From: Diphasiastrum complanatum
Lineage: Eukaryota > Streptophyta > Lycopodiopsida > Lycopodiales > Lycopodiaceae
Direction of reading: 5' to 3'
NCBI GenBank assembly: GCA_029204225.1
Contig: CM055109.1
Span: forward strand, 40,035,791-40,099,790
Length of the DNA: 64,000 nt
The notes below the pieces were generated by a model. The model did not search any database, had not been told where the DNA came from, and saw nothing but the letters and a program-made list of their open reading frames with translations. Positions within the stretch are counted from its first letter, which is position 1; each line of letters begins with the position of its first letter. This document shows, piece after piece, positions 33,430 through 44,689 of this stretch. Both the position numbers and the translations under genes were made by a program.

Positions 33430-34600
33430 AGCCAAATCTTTTTTGAAGTTTTCTTCGAATTTCTGAACTATTGTCTAATGAAGTCTTTGTTGAGAAGAAA
33501 ATCCCAGATATATAAAGCTCCAATATTACTCGAAGTCCATTATATTTCATTCTTTGTTGTCTCATCTATCATTCCAAATTTCAGATAGTTTGAGTCATGT
33601 TTTCCAAATGAGATTTATCTATGGAAAACCACCAGCTCTTTGAGTTGACAGGTGCCAATGTATTTAAGCAATGACCTTTGAGAGAAAGAGGTTCATTGTT
33701 TGAGCTTTTCGTTGTACCTCCGGAATGTTGGTGTAAGATCAAACCCAATCTCGAGACTTGCAGCTCAATCCCAATTTATAGCTCGATATCACTGCTTTGT
33801 TGGAATTCAAGGTATTGAATGCAAGAGAGCATTACTCATCCATGGAGGATTCCACATCCAACAACCAACAAAAACTAGCAAACTGATATAGAAATGCATG
33901 TGGCATTCCTATCCCAGGCTCCTCCACAGCAATTTGTATCCTGTAATGGGTACTCTTTACAGTTTACAGTCTTTACATATTACAGCATGGTGTGTTACGT
34001 AGCTGAAAAGGTAGCATGTAACACGCCATGCAAAAATAGAGAGTACTTTATTCGATTAGTTTCAATATTGCAAGTTTTGTTGTTGTAATTGTATCCATAA
34101 AACAATGCATTAATAAAAGGCAGAGGTAGTGGACAGAAACATAAGTCAAAGACGTGAGTGTGACCACCCAAAAACTAGAAAATAGAAGAAGTTTGCGGAC
34201 GATCCGCTATTGTAGAAAATCAGGGGTCAATCATTGTCAGTAGACTCAACTTGCAAGATAAAAGCTCAGGAGAAAGGTAGTTCCAGTCTTACAGATTTGT
34301 AACAGGCACCCACTTTTGTTGTCTTGAATAGACAGTTGACTCTGTGGTGGGGTAGATGCCATATGGCTTTCGTGGCTTTGGAATTAATACCCATGCATGG
34401 TGTGGTGTTCCACCAAGCTATGTTTGATTCAAGAACATTGCCATTCTACAGAATACTGTGATTGTGTAACCCCCGCTTTTCTTTTAGATTTCTGGTTATG
34501 GATTTGAGCGTGGAAGTGGGAAAGGAGATGGATTTGGGTCAGGCAAATCCATCCACCCACCCATGGGTAGTGTTCAAGAGTTGATGGATTGTATTAGAGA
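33430..34600. other. No gene called
   Basis: Several frames of 60-110 codons occur but none shows a motif. The DNA looks like part of the gene-fragment-rich segment at 31.8-37.8 kb. Confidence 0.4.
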
Positions 34601-34774
34601 GACATCCCAGGGAACAGTTTTGGAATGTTGATTTTATAAACATGTATTAAAACTGAGATGTGTAATGTACATTCAAAAATTTGTTCTTCTGATATTTAGA
34701 TAGATATTTAGGATCGAAACCATATCTTAAATTTAGATATAAGTATTAGACACGTAGTAATAACATCCAATAGC
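34601..34774 (+). repeat. Direct repeat R1, copy 1
   Basis: 174 bp starting GACATCCCAGGGAACAG, repeated at 35414-35587 with about two visible substitutions. Confidence 0.95.
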
Positions 34775-35164
34775 TTGATAGATCTATATGTATATATTAG
34801 CTTCAAGTCCAACTTAAAACTCATATGTAGGTCTTGAAAAAACTGGACAAGAAGATTGAGAGTGTGCAAAGTAGGATGTCTGCTAAAAAAAAAATTAGGA
34901 TACATTCTAGATCATGAATTGATTCATTGGTCTTTATTGCAGTATATAAAAACATTTTGATGATAAGTAGCTTGCAAAAAGAAGAAGTTTGACATTGATT
35001 TGGTTAAAAGTTTTGAGTTCTTTGCTCTACATAAAGAACAGTAGCCTATTCAATTCATCATGTAATTGGTTTAGCAACAAGTTTCAATAATATGAAACAT
35101 AAAAAACAAGTAACTCTTATGTTCTTAAATAACGAATTGCATGTTAAAATGTTAGAATCGTCAA

Positions 35165-35167
<3 letters not shown>

Positions 35168-35222
<55 letters not shown>

Positions 35223-35235
35223 CTCTCTCTCTCTT
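35168..35235. repeat. (CT)n microsatellite
   Basis: CT run of about 33 units with one CG interruption at 35219-35221. It lies between the two copies of R1. Confidence 0.95.
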
Positions 35236-35285
35236 AGGCCGCTATTGTTTGTTTGATTCTGACAAAATCCATGTGTAACTTGTAG

Positions 35286-35405
35286 GATAAATGAACGAAG
35301 GTTGTGAATATCATGTCTGAAAACTCCAACCAACAAGCAGTCACTCCGAAGTTTTTATAAAACAATGTTTCATACAGAACTCCGAAAAATGAAAGCACAT
35401 CTGCC
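35286..35405 (+). repeat. Direct repeat R2, copy 1
   Basis: Starts ATAAATGAACGAAGGTTGTG and recurs at 35589-35706 with a few changes. R2 and R1 alternate (R1-R2-R1-R2), so one compound segment was duplicated. Confidence 0.9.
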
Positions 35406-35413
35406 AGAAGGAA

Positions 35414-35587
35414 GACATCCCAGGGAACAGTTTTGGAATGTTGATTTTATAAACAAGTATTAAAACTGAGATGTGTAATGTACATTCAAAAATTTGTTCT
35501 TCTGATATTTAGATAGATATTTAGGATTGAAACCATATCTTAAATTTAGATATAAGTATTAGACACGTAGTAATAACATCCAATAGC
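35414..35587 (+). repeat. Direct repeat R1, copy 2
   Basis: Second copy of 34601-34774, here directly followed by R2 copy 2. Confidence 0.95.
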
Positions 35588-35588
35588 C

Positions 35589-35706
35589 TCATAAATGAAC
35601 GAAGGTTGTGAATATCATGTCTGAAAGCTCCAACCAACAAGCAGTCACTCCGAAGTTTGTATGAAACAATGTTTCATACAGAATTCCGGAAAATGAAAGC
35701 ACATAT
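35589..35706 (+). repeat. Direct repeat R2, copy 2
   Basis: Second copy of 35286-35405. Confidence 0.9.
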
Positions 35707-36130
35707 GTGTCCCTATGTAGCAATGGTACATTGACTTTAGATGCCAATGTACAGTCACCTAGAAGTGGTGCAGTAGAGCACATCGTGAGCAGGGAAACGG
35801 GTTTGGTTGTAGGCACACCTCTGCATAGCTATCATCCGTTGACATCACGTCATGTCATGGTACCATCGCCTCAGCATCTTGCTGTAGAGTTCGTTGGAAG
35901 TAGTGTATTTCCATCAAATTGTAGGAGTCCGTCCACCCAGTTTAGGTCATCCGAGATAGAGGTAGCAACTCAGGAGTAGAGTTGGTTACACCCGAACATG
36001 TTCCTGGCAATCCTTCATACTTGACTCCCGAAGTGGAATCCAAAGGTGAGAGGAAGAAGAGGATTTGGCAAAACGTAAAGCAAGGGCTATGCAATTTACC
36101 CTTCAGAAAGAGCACTATTAGTAGGAATAG
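35707..36130 (+). pseudogene. Unrecognised coding-like fragment
   Basis: An open frame of 90 codons (TLTLDANVQSPRSGAVEHIV near 35727) ends in TAG at 35977. The next frame continues in similar style (LVTPEHVPGNPSYLTPEVES, then GERKKRIWQNVKQG near 36045). Composition looks coding and soluble. No family is recognised and no splice structure is evident. Confidence 0.35.
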
Positions 36131-36190
36131 CAGCAAGGGCTATGCAATTTACCTTTAGAAGGGCACTATTAATAAGAATAGCAGCACTAT
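36081..36190. repeat. 53-bp tandem duplication
   Basis: CAAGGGCTATGCAATTTACC starts at 36081 and 36134; the units differ by four or five bases. Confidence 0.9.
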
Positions 36191-36608
36191 TAGTGCGTCT
36201 GCCTGGTGTATAGCCAGGTAATGCTATTAGATTTAAGTGATGAGATTTTTACGATGTTTTGAAACTCTCGCTTCATAGGTGAATATATTTCTCTATAGCG
36301 CTACGATTGTTTGATCCGATCCACGCTTTCTACCTCTGTGGATGATCAAAGCCTGCTCTGCGATGTCAGTCTCCCCTTAAAGTCCACTTTGCCTGAAAAA
36401 AAATACGCTTCTCTGAAGGCTCCACAGCTGACGTATCTTTGCGATTCGAGGCTGATTGAATTTCAAACCTATTAGCTGAGTGGGATTCCGTTCATAAAGG
36501 CACTGGTGCGTTTGATAGGCTAACCAAGAGGTATGAAAAATAGATTACAGACTGTGCAAGAGCAGAGCCCTGAAGGTTTGAACGTGTAGCAGCTGCTATT
36601 AGTAGTAA
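36191..36608. other. No gene seen
   Basis: Mixed-composition DNA without a clear frame. Confidence 0.4.
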
Positions 36609-37004
36609 ATGGATGAGAAAAATGATGTTGTGATGCGGCATCTACAAATTGTAAACGCTCACGTCCATGCCTCCCTTTGGATATGGAATCCAATGTTGGA
36701 TCGTTCGGTAGTTCTAACAATCTGCCACTCTCCTCACATCAATAGCATTGAATGTTCTCATAAAGCTCTTCCAAAACCGGAGGTAGCATCACTTCTCAGG
36801 CATCCTTATCTGACATTTGCAGCAGGAATTGCGAGTGCATCGTTGAAATGTTTCACTGCAATTTTCGGATCACAGATCTGTGCTCTACGTACAATTATGC
36901 GTCTAAATCGCGGCTTAGAAACGTATTTCGGTGAAGTTTTCAGCCAAAAACAGCTCGGTTTCCATGAACATCATGTTCTATGGCCTCAGCTTCTTCTCAG
37001 TTGA
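36609..37004 (+). CDS. Hypothetical 131-codon frame
   Basis: ATG at 36609 to TGA at 37002, 131 codons without a stop. It includes KALPKPEVASLLRHPYLTF and FGSQICALRTIMRLNRGLE. No signal peptide, repeat or motif is recognised, and no neighbour supports it. It may be a chance frame or an exon of a captured gene. Confidence 0.25.
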   Translation: MDEKNDVVMRHLQIVNAHVHASLWIWNPMLDRSVVLTICHSPHINSIECSHKALPKPEVASLLRHPYLTFAAGIASASLKCFTAIFGSQICALRTIMRLNRGLETYFGEVFSQKQLGFHEHHVLWPQLLLS

Positions 37005-37009
37005 TGTAG

Positions 37010-37370
37010 ATCCCTAAATAGATATATGTCTGCCTTTGCAATTCAGCTTTCTGATCGCATTGCTTAGGCGTTTAATCTCTCTTTCAGCGGGGCTTAGATC
37101 TGTACATCATTTATCATAAATTCTATTCCGTGATTACAGTTTTCACTCAATCGAGATCTCTTTAGGAAGATACTTTGCTGGCACCGAATAATGCATTGGA
37201 ATGGTCGACAGCCTTTAAGAGGAGACAAAATGAACGTGGAAGTCAGATGTTTGGAAGCGTGAGCTGGGAACGACCATCCATCCGAAAGGAAAAAGGAAGC
37301 CGGGAGAGATAAACACTCTAGTTTAATAGTTACGGGGAGAGAGAGTCTCGATGTACCTTTAGGAGGTGTC

Positions 37371-37373
<3 letters not shown>
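37010..37373. other. No gene seen
   Basis: No recognised features apart from the approach to the TA repeat. Confidence 0.4.

Positions 37374-37416
<43 letters not shown>
37374..37416. repeat. (AT)n microsatellite
   Basis: About 21 AT units. Confidence 0.97.
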
Positions 37417-37421
<5 letters not shown>

Positions 37422-37514
37422 TAAAGAGTGCCCGTCGTTGATGGACAATGGAGGTCAATTTAGGTGGCGGTCGATGATTTGGACGGTGGTCGATCGGACG
37501 GTGGTCGATCTCGC

Positions 37515-37700
37515 ATCTATGTATGTGTGTGTATTCATAATAGTGCATATATCTATGCATGCGTGTATGTATGAGTGAGAGCACGCGTGTGTGCATGTGT
37601 ACATGTATGTGTTTGTACATGCATGTGCATGTGCAATGTATACATGTATGCATATGTGTGAGAATGTGTGTACATATATGTGTATGTGTGAGAATGTTAG
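37515..37700. repeat. Alternating purine-pyrimidine low-complexity DNA
   Basis: TGTGTG/CATGTATG-type sequence dominates for about 185 bp, with repeated GTGTGAGAATG at 37656 and 37686. Not coding. Confidence 0.8.
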
Positions 37701-37834
37701 AAGACCATGTTCTGATTTTCAAAATTTTAATATGTGGTTCATAATCACATGCAATGCGAACCTCAAAAGATTTACAAAGAAAGGAGACTCATGGAAGAGG
37801 ATTTACATTCAAAGAATTCTTGAAAATTCATTCT

Positions 37835-38348
37835 AAGCAATACACATCATTTGGATAAAGACTAAATACATATTTGAATACCTGTAAATAAAAAGGATCA
37901 TCAACTGCCTTGAAGGTTCCGCATATCCCATACCAGTGATGACGCACTGTAATCGGCCAACCATAGGGTCACAACTGACCCACCCCCATGACCTGGAGCA
38001 ATCGACATAGTCATGCCCGATCAAGCCTCCTACGATAACTGGCGTCCCATACCACCAGCCATCGCACTTGGCTCTCCCTAGCACACATCTCCTGGCCTGG
38101 AGATACATCCTGGCTAATGCACGTGCTCTCCATCCACCAACTCCCGAGTAGACTGAGTGAATGGAAAGAGGAAGACCCCACCATTATATAGACATAGCAT
38201 AGTGGGTCCCATCAAGTACGGTCCTGCCGGCAACACGTGACCACCTAGGATGGTGACGCGTGGCACCTAGACATGTCGATAACTCCAGTCCTGTGTCATG
38301 CCCCTTGCGAGGCCGTCACTGAAGGGCGTACCGTTATGGTACATAACA
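37835..38348 (-). repeat. Gypsy-2 3' LTR (left end approximate)
   Basis: On the minus strand the LTR begins TGTTATGTACCATAACGG at 38348, two bases after the CCTCC into which Gypsy-1 inserted. The matching polypurine tract lies at 44669-44690, on the other side of Gypsy-1. A TATA-like TATATAATGG lies at 38190-38181 on that strand. The other LTR copy is not found, so the end near 37835 is a guess. Confidence 0.6.
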
Positions 38349-38355
38349 TTCCTCC

Positions 38356-38713
38356 TGTTACAAGCTCGTAACCAGTGCCGAACCCTAGAGAACACAGATA
38401 GGTCAGATACCACAGTCAGGGTCGTGTCCAGCGTACATGACCAACAGGGCAAGACAGTGTGAGTAGTGTGCCCCAGCACGGTCCATAGTTATGGCGGGCC
38501 TAACACAGCCTAGGGACCCTGTCAGCAGGATAGGGCCCCCAGTTGGGTCCCGACGTGCAGTCGGCCACGTCAGTGCCACGTGGCCGACACTTGGCAGTTG
38601 CATGCTACCAGTCCTCACACTGGGCTAGGAGGGGCTTACTCTATATCAGGGAGTAAGCAAGGTTGGGTGGATCAGTTAGTGTTTGCCCTACTGTGGTGTT
38701 AGGATCTATTACA
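38356..38713 (+). repeat. Gypsy-1 5' LTR
   Basis: 358 bp, TGTTACAAGC...GATCTATTACA. Matches 44306-44663 except for four transitions. Confidence 0.98.
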
Positions 38714-38714
38714 C

Positions 38715-38726
38715 TGGTATCAGAGC
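38715..38726 (+). promoter_or_regulatory. Gypsy-1 primer-binding site
   Basis: TGGTATCAGAGC begins two bases after the LTR end and matches initiator-Met tRNA. It is followed by a ~790-bp leader with repeated AGTAGGA/CAGATTTCC phrases and no frame. Confidence 0.93.
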
Positions 38727-39517
38727 CATCTCCATCCTAGGGAGTTCAGGACAGTAGTAGAGAAAGCTATCAGAAGATAGGAAGTGTTTCTCAGATTCTC
38801 AGAGAGGAATAGAGGAGGAGGATCGCTGTAGGAGCAGCCTTCAAACTTCTGATTTCCACTGAGAAATCACAGTAGCAAGGAGTCAGATTCCAAGTGTAGG
38901 TAACTCACTGAAAAAAAACAGCTGTTTCTCACTGAGTTCAGAGGATTCTCTATAGTTTTCCCAGCGAAATTAGAGTAGGAAGAAGCCAGCACCTCTATCG
39001 CTGTACAGTCAGAGACCTACATCCGATTTCCAGGGAAAAAGTTACTGGTTCTCAGCGAGTTTGAAGCCAAAAAAGAGGAGCAGGGCCAGCGCTGCCAGTA
39101 CTTCTGAAAATCTGGTTTTCAACAAGTTTTTGGGCCCCAACGTCAGAGATTTGGAGCAAGAGGATTCCTACCAGATCAGCGAGTAGGAGACTTCTGAAAT
39201 TTCAGAATTCAGAAGGGTTTTTGGACTTCAGATTTGCCTTTTTGTGGACAAGTTGGATTGCAATCAGACCAGCGAGCTACTATCCTCAAAAAACCGGGAA
39301 ATTTAGCACCGTTTTGAAGCCTCAAACTGGCATTTTTCGGAACAGCAGGTCTGAAATTTTGGGGAAAAGAGCTGAAAAGGTTCCTCTTCATTCTTTCTTT
39401 GGAAGTACAGTCCTCAGAAATAGCTAAGTCATCTTTCCTTTCCCTTGTACAGTTGTAAATTAGTCTTTTAGACTTTTTTCCTTCAGAAGTTAAGGTAGCT
39501 CTCTTTCAGTTTCGAAG

Positions 39518-40627
39518 ATGACCACTCCTCAGGGACCTGATCAACCCCAGGAGAGAGGCTTCGACGAACTTGAAACAGAAGCCTTGGCTTACAGAAAAGG
39601 GAAGGAACCCATGGAAGTAGAAGAACAGGAACAGTTCGCCGAAGAACTCGACGAACTGGTTACCAAGGAGCAGTTCCTCCAATTGGTAACAGAAGTGGAT
39701 GAACTGAAGCTGGCATTAGCCAATTTCAAGTCCAGTGTGGACGACTCGTTCGCTGAACTCAAAAACTTGATTTTGAGCTCCGCGAAAGGAAGCCTTCCCT
39801 CCACTTCTTAGTTATCCCCTTCTCCACTTCCATCAGTTTCGGGTGAGACTTTACGGTCTCACCCCAGTGTTTTTAAAGACTTAAAGCCTCCTACTTTTAA
39901 TGGGGAAGAGAAGGATAGAAATGCAGATATTCTACAAACCTTCCTCAGCAAATGGAAGAACATTCATGCTCTTAAACAGACCCCTGACCATTTGCAAGCA
40001 ATTGAGGCCAGTCTTTCTTTAGGGCCTATGGCCTATAAGTGGTGGTTAAATCTCCAGGAGACTGGGCAGACTCCCCGGTCATGGAAAGCTTTTGAAGAAG
40101 CTTTCCTAAGAGAATTTCTACCAGAGAATGAACTTGATAGAGCCTGGGAAGCCTGGGAAAGAACAGTAATGGACAAGTCCCTCATCCAATATATCTCGCA
40201 GTATCGAGAGGCAATTTTAAAGATTAAAAATATGGATGACTATCAAAAAATCAGGGGATTTGTCCGTGGCCTCAAAGATGAATATAAAGTAGAGGTCCAG
40301 AGAAACTCGCCTACTACCCTTGAGCAAGCTCTCAGATATGCTCAAATCTATGATGATTCAGTGGGTAGGAAGAGAGCAAGACAACAACCACTTTCTGAGC
40401 AGCTTCCTCAGAAAGACTTTCAATTTAAAAAGAAATTTTTAAAAAGAAAGAAAGAAGATAAATTTAAAGGTGAAGCTCCTCAGAAACGCCCTTCACTCAT
40501 ACAGCCCTTAAAACTAGATGATTTTGAGAAATCCAAACAAGAACGTTTGTGCTTTGTGTGTATGGGCAAGGGACACACAGTCAGACAGTGTCCCAAGGGG
40601 CCTTTCACTAAAAAAGATAAAAAATAA
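39518..40627 (+). pseudogene. Gypsy-1 gag
   Basis: The gene starts at ATG 39518 and runs in one frame to TAA at 40625-40627 (about 369 codons), broken once by TAG at 39809-39811. The N-terminus is acidic with a predicted coiled coil (VDELKLALANFKSSVDD). A retrotransposon-gag core follows (MAYKWWLNL near 40027, YRKLI-like block VQRNSPTTLEQALRYAQ near 40295), then a basic region. The zinc knuckle CFVCMGKGHTVRQC (CX2CX4HX4C) is near 40550-40592. Gag forms the particle and the knuckle binds the element RNA. A second ATG after the TAG could restart translation only of the core. Confidence 0.93.
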
Positions 40628-40683
40628 GTTCATCTTGTTCAGACTGTATGTTTCCCCAGTGACTCGGCAGCTTCGAGATCAAA

Positions 40684-41880
40684 GTGTATCATGAAGATCA
40701 TGAACACTGTTGCCAGCTAACCTCTGCAATGCTAGCGAGACCCTTCAGCTTTGGGCCGCATGACCTAGTACGTATGCATGGGAAAGTTGGTAACCAGTCA
40801 GTAAGAGTCATGGTTGATGATGGGGCAACCCATAATTTCATCAACCACACCCTGGTTAAAAAGCTTAAACTACCAGAAGTACCTAGTCAGCATAGGTACA
40901 TAGTTTCATTAGCTAAGGGTGAAGACAAAAAAATATGGGAAACTATGGTAAGTAAGTTAAATCTTGGTATTCAGGGGTACCAAGATGAAATAAACTTTCA
41001 GATAATGCACCTGGACCGAACAGACATTGTTCTCGGGAGAGATTGGCTCTACAGTTTAGGACCTTCCCTCCACAGAAACTATCAGGAGAACACCCTCAGC
41101 TTTCAGCATAAAGGCCGAGAGATCCAGTTGCATGGGGAGCATGATGTTCCCAACAGCCCTATGGTCTGCAGTTCAGAACTCTGTCAGCTAATCGGAGACG
41201 AAGACCATCAGGTATTCTTATGTGACTTTCAGTTTATTCCTGAAGTTTCTATTTCCAGTTCTATTCAGCAGAAAATCAGTAAATTAGAAACTTTATTGTC
41301 TAAATTTAAAGATGTTTTTCCTGAAGATTTGCCACATGGTTTACCACCTAGCAGAGAGGTAGATCATGTAATAAACCTAGTACCAGGTACAGCACCTGTT
41401 TCTAAACCTCCGTATCGGGTCAGCCGAACATAGGATGAAGAAATAACTAGGCAGTTAACAGACTATCTTGGGAAAGGCCAAATTCAGACCAGTAGTTCAC
41501 CATGGGCCTCACCAGTCCTATTGGTGAAAAAGAAAGAGGGATCTATGCGTCTTTGCATAGATTACAGAGCCCTCAATAAAGTCACAATTAAGAATAAATA
41601 CCCTATGCCTCGGGCAGACGAGTTGTTTGATCAACTCGACGGGGCTAAGTTTTTCAGCAAAATAGACCTTAGATCGGGATATCATCAAGTTCGTATAAGA
41701 TCGGAAGATGTCTCGAAAACAGCTTTTAGGACTCGTCACGGTCATTATGAGTTTAAGGTGATGCCATTTGGGCTCACAAATGCTCCAGCTACCTTTATGA
41801 CCTTGATGAACAGTGTCCTCAGACCATACTTGGGTAAGTTTGTAGTCGTATTTTTAGATGACATCCTCGTCTACAGCAAA
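40684..41880 (+). pseudogene. Gypsy-1 protease and reverse transcriptase (first part)
   Basis: A frame different from gag reads the aspartic protease: VMVDDGATHNFINHTLV near 40810, with DDG in place of the usual DSG, and IVLGRDWLYSLGP near 41026. The reverse transcriptase follows: [12 protein letters not shown]-type block near 41548, [13 protein letters not shown] near 41659, [12 protein letters not shown] near 41761 and [10 protein letters not shown] near 41851-41880 (the catalytic DD pair). One TAG interrupts it at 41431-41433. The enzyme copies the RNA into cDNA. At about 41880 a 1-nt indel shifts the frame into the next block. Confidence 0.95.
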
Positions 41881-43130
41881 CGAGGAAGAGCATCTAAAAC
41901 ACCTCAGAAAGGTGTTTCGACTGCTCAGAAAGCATAAGCTTTATGCTAAACAATCCAAGTGTGAATTCTTCGTTGAAGAAGTAGCATATTTGGGTCACAT
42001 TATCTCTTCAGATGGGATTAAGATGGACCCAAATAAGGTTAAAGCCATACTCAGTTGGCTAAGACCTCAGAATATTTTGAAACTTCAAATCTTTCTTGGT
42101 CTGGCGGGATATTACAGACGATTTGTCAAGGAATATGCTCAGACAGCAGTCCCTATGACAAATCTCCTTAAGGGGAAGGGAAAGGAGTTCATTTGGGAGT
42201 CCGCACAACAGGAGAGCTTTGATGCTCTCAAAACAGCCTTAGCTACAGCACTAGTTTTAAAGGTCGTCGACCCCGATCAGCCATTTGTGGTCGAAACAGA
42301 TGCTAGCGACTTTGCAGTAGGTGCTGTGCTAACTCAGGGTGGACGACCAGTTGCGTTCGAGAGTAAAAAACTCGAGCCAGCACAGACTAGGTATAGTGCC
42401 TATGAAAAGGAACTCTTTTCTATAGTCCATGCCCTTAAGACTTGGAGGCATTATTTGTATGGTGCCAACTTTGAGGTCATGACAGACCATGAGAGTCTCA
42501 GATACCTTTGTAATCAACCTGAGCTTAGAGGTCGGAAAGCTCGTTGGGCAGAGTTGATGCAAGAGTTTGACATGTCTATCAGATATAGGCGTGAAAAATT
42601 CAATACAGTAGCAGATGCCCTTAGCAGAATGCCTATGATAAACGAGCTGAGTTTTACTCAGATTCGTAATGAGTTACTCGAGTCCTTGAGAGGGAAATGC
42701 CAGCATGATGCATTCTTCTCTATTATCTGGAACTCAGTCCAGAACAGACAGTTACAGACTCCAGAACCAGTTCCCGGGGCTGGTGCCAGTCCATCCAAGA
42801 ATACGGCAGCTTCCGTTGAGGATGATTATGAGTCCGAGTATACGTCGTCAGATGACGTTGAGGATTCTGAGCCTGTATTACCCAAGCAGACCCCGGTGGT
42901 TGAGGGTCAGTTGACTCAAGGATTCAAATGGAAACAGTATTCCATTCAGGATGAGTACTTGCTCTATAGAGATAGAGTATGTGTCCCCAATTCAGAGGAT
43001 TATAGGCAGCAGGTCCTATATGAATGTCATGACAATCCTAGCGCGGGACACCCAGGCATACAGAAGACCTATGAGCTTCTTCGTAGGCAATTTTTCTGGC
43101 CCAGTATGAAAAAAGGACGTCCACCAGTAT
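41881..43130 (+). pseudogene. Gypsy-1 reverse transcriptase end, RNase H, integrase zinc domain
   Basis: In the new frame the thumb reads [20 protein letters not shown] and AYLGHIISSDGIKMD. RNase H follows: FVVETDASDFAVGAVL near 42285 (first Asp), YEKELFSIVHAL near 42403 (Glu) and TDHESLRYL near 42483 (Asp), with VADALSRMP near 42608. An acidic spacer near 42790-42900 precedes the integrase H2C2 region (HDNPSAGHPGIQ near 43029). A second 1-nt frame change sits in the A-run at about 43108-43114, before the CQKC pair. This part removes template RNA and starts integrase. Confidence 0.93.
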
Positions 43131-44289
43131 GTAACCAGTTGCCAGAAATGTCAAGTAAATAAAGCAGAGCGTTTAAAGGCAGGAGGGTTGTTGCATCCCT
43201 TAGAAATACCAGCTGGTAAATGGGAGAGTATCTCCATGGATTTTATAGTAGGCCTGCCTAAAACCCAAAAGGGTAATGACGCTATATGGGTCACAGTTGA
43301 CCGTCTGACCAAAATGGCTCATTTTATTCCGACCAAAACAACCGTTAGAGCTCCAGAGTTAGCGAGGTTGTTTGTAGACGGGCTATTTAAATTGTACGGT
43401 CTACCTTCCGGCATAGTTAGCGACCGGGACAATAAGTTTACTGGAATTTTTTGGAGGGCAGTATTCCATCATCTCCATACTAAACTTAATATGAGTACCA
43501 CCGACCATCCACAGACGGACGGTCAAACAGAAAGGGTAAATCAAGTGCTGGAGGATATGCTTCGTGCATACGTCAGCAAGAGGCAGACTAATTGGGAGGA
43601 GTATCTCTCGATATTAGAGTTTGCTTACAACAGTACCAAACATTCATCTACGGGATACAGCCCATTTATGCTGATGTACGGATTTCAGCCACGCTCACCC
43701 ACAGTTGTAGGGTTTAAACAAGAAAAAGTTGAAGCAGCCAGAAACTTTTTAGAGGACCTAAACCAAATGATAGAACATGCTAAGCGTAGCATTAGGCAGT
43801 CCCAGGATCGAGCCAGGCATTATGCAGATCCACACAGACGGGATGTGCAGTTCTCCACTGGTGAGAAAGTCTACTTGAGAGTCCCAGTTGACTCTAAAAC
43901 CCTCAAATCAGGAGTGTGTGCTAAGTTGTCTCCAAGGTATTGTGGTCCCTTTACCATCAGTAGGAGACTAGGCGAGGTCACCTATGAACTAGAACTCCCA
44001 CACAGCAGTAAGGTTTTTCCAGTCTTTCATGTAAGTCAGTTACGAAAAGCCTTAACCAGATCAGACAATCTGGTAGGGGACAGTGTTCTAGTTCTCCCAT
44101 TGGATCCTCAACAACCTCCACATGAACCAGAGGAGATTCTTGATAGTAGAGAGATGCAGACTCGTCATACTCTATACCGAGAATATCTGGTTAAGTGGAA
44201 TGATCAGCCTGTTGAGAATGCCACTTGGGAAAGAGACAGCGTCCTTCGCAAGATTTTTCCAGACTTTGTCTTAGAGGACCAAGACGGTT
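43131..44289 (+). pseudogene. Gypsy-1 integrase core and chromodomain
   Basis: This is the third pol frame. The catalytic triad is visible: Asp in SMDFIVGLPK near 43234, Asp in IVSDRDNKF near 43417 and Glu in TDGQTERVNQVLEDM near 43513-43555. The GPY/F module follows (KLSPRYCGPFTISRRL near 43924), then a chromodomain, EILDSREMQTRHTLYREYLV and KWNDQPVENATWE, ending near 44250. This defines a chromovirus. The chromodomain usually directs insertion to particular histone marks. The frame itself is intact from 43188 to TAA/TAG near 44320, inside the LTR. Confidence 0.95.
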
Positions 44290-44290
44290 C

Positions 44291-44305
44291 TTATGGGGGA
44301 GGGAG
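44291..44305 (+). promoter_or_regulatory. Gypsy-1 polypurine tract
   Basis: TTATGGGGGAGGGAG ends directly at the 3' LTR. It is the plus-strand primer for cDNA. Confidence 0.93.
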
Positions 44306-44663
44306 TGTTACGAGCTCGTAACCAGTGCCGAACCCTAGAGAACACAGATAGGTCAGATACCACAGTCAGGGTCGTGTCCAGCGTACATGACCAACAGGGC
44401 AAGACAGTGTGAGTAGTGTGCCCCAGCACGGTCCATAGTTATGGCGGGCCTAACACAGCCTAGGGACCCTGTCAGCAGGATAGGGCCCCCAGTTGGGTCC
44501 CGACGTGCAGTCGGCCACGTCAATGCCATGTGGCCGACACTTGGCAGTTGCATGCTACCAGTCCTCACACTGGGCTAGGAGGGGCTTACTCTATATCAGG
44601 GAGTAGGCAAGGTTGGGTGGATCAGTTAGTGTTTGCCCTACTGTGGTGTTAGGATCTATTACA
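44306..44663 (+). repeat. Gypsy-1 3' LTR
   Basis: 358 bp, TGTTACGAGC...GATCTATTACA. Followed by target copy CCTCC at 44664-44668. Confidence 0.98.
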
Positions 44664-44689
44664 CCTCCCCCATAAAAACTTCCTTTTAA

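Larger units (their letters stand above)
38356..44663 (+). mobile_element. Gypsy-1: complete chromovirus (Ty3/gypsy)
   Basis: The element is 6.3 kb with 358-bp LTRs at both ends, a primer-binding site, gag, protease, reverse transcriptase, RNase H, integrase with chromodomain, a polypurine tract, and a CCTCC target duplication (38351-38355 and 44664-44668). The LTRs differ at four sites, all transitions (about 1.1%), so the insertion is young. It sits antisense inside Gypsy-2, exactly at that element's polypurine tract. Coding lesions are two in-frame stops and two 1-nt frame changes. Confidence 0.97.

Noticed and set aside
37330-37722. His/Thr/Tyr-rich frames over the GTGT/CATG low-complexity DNA
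   Set aside because: Low-complexity artefact; frames are open on both strands.
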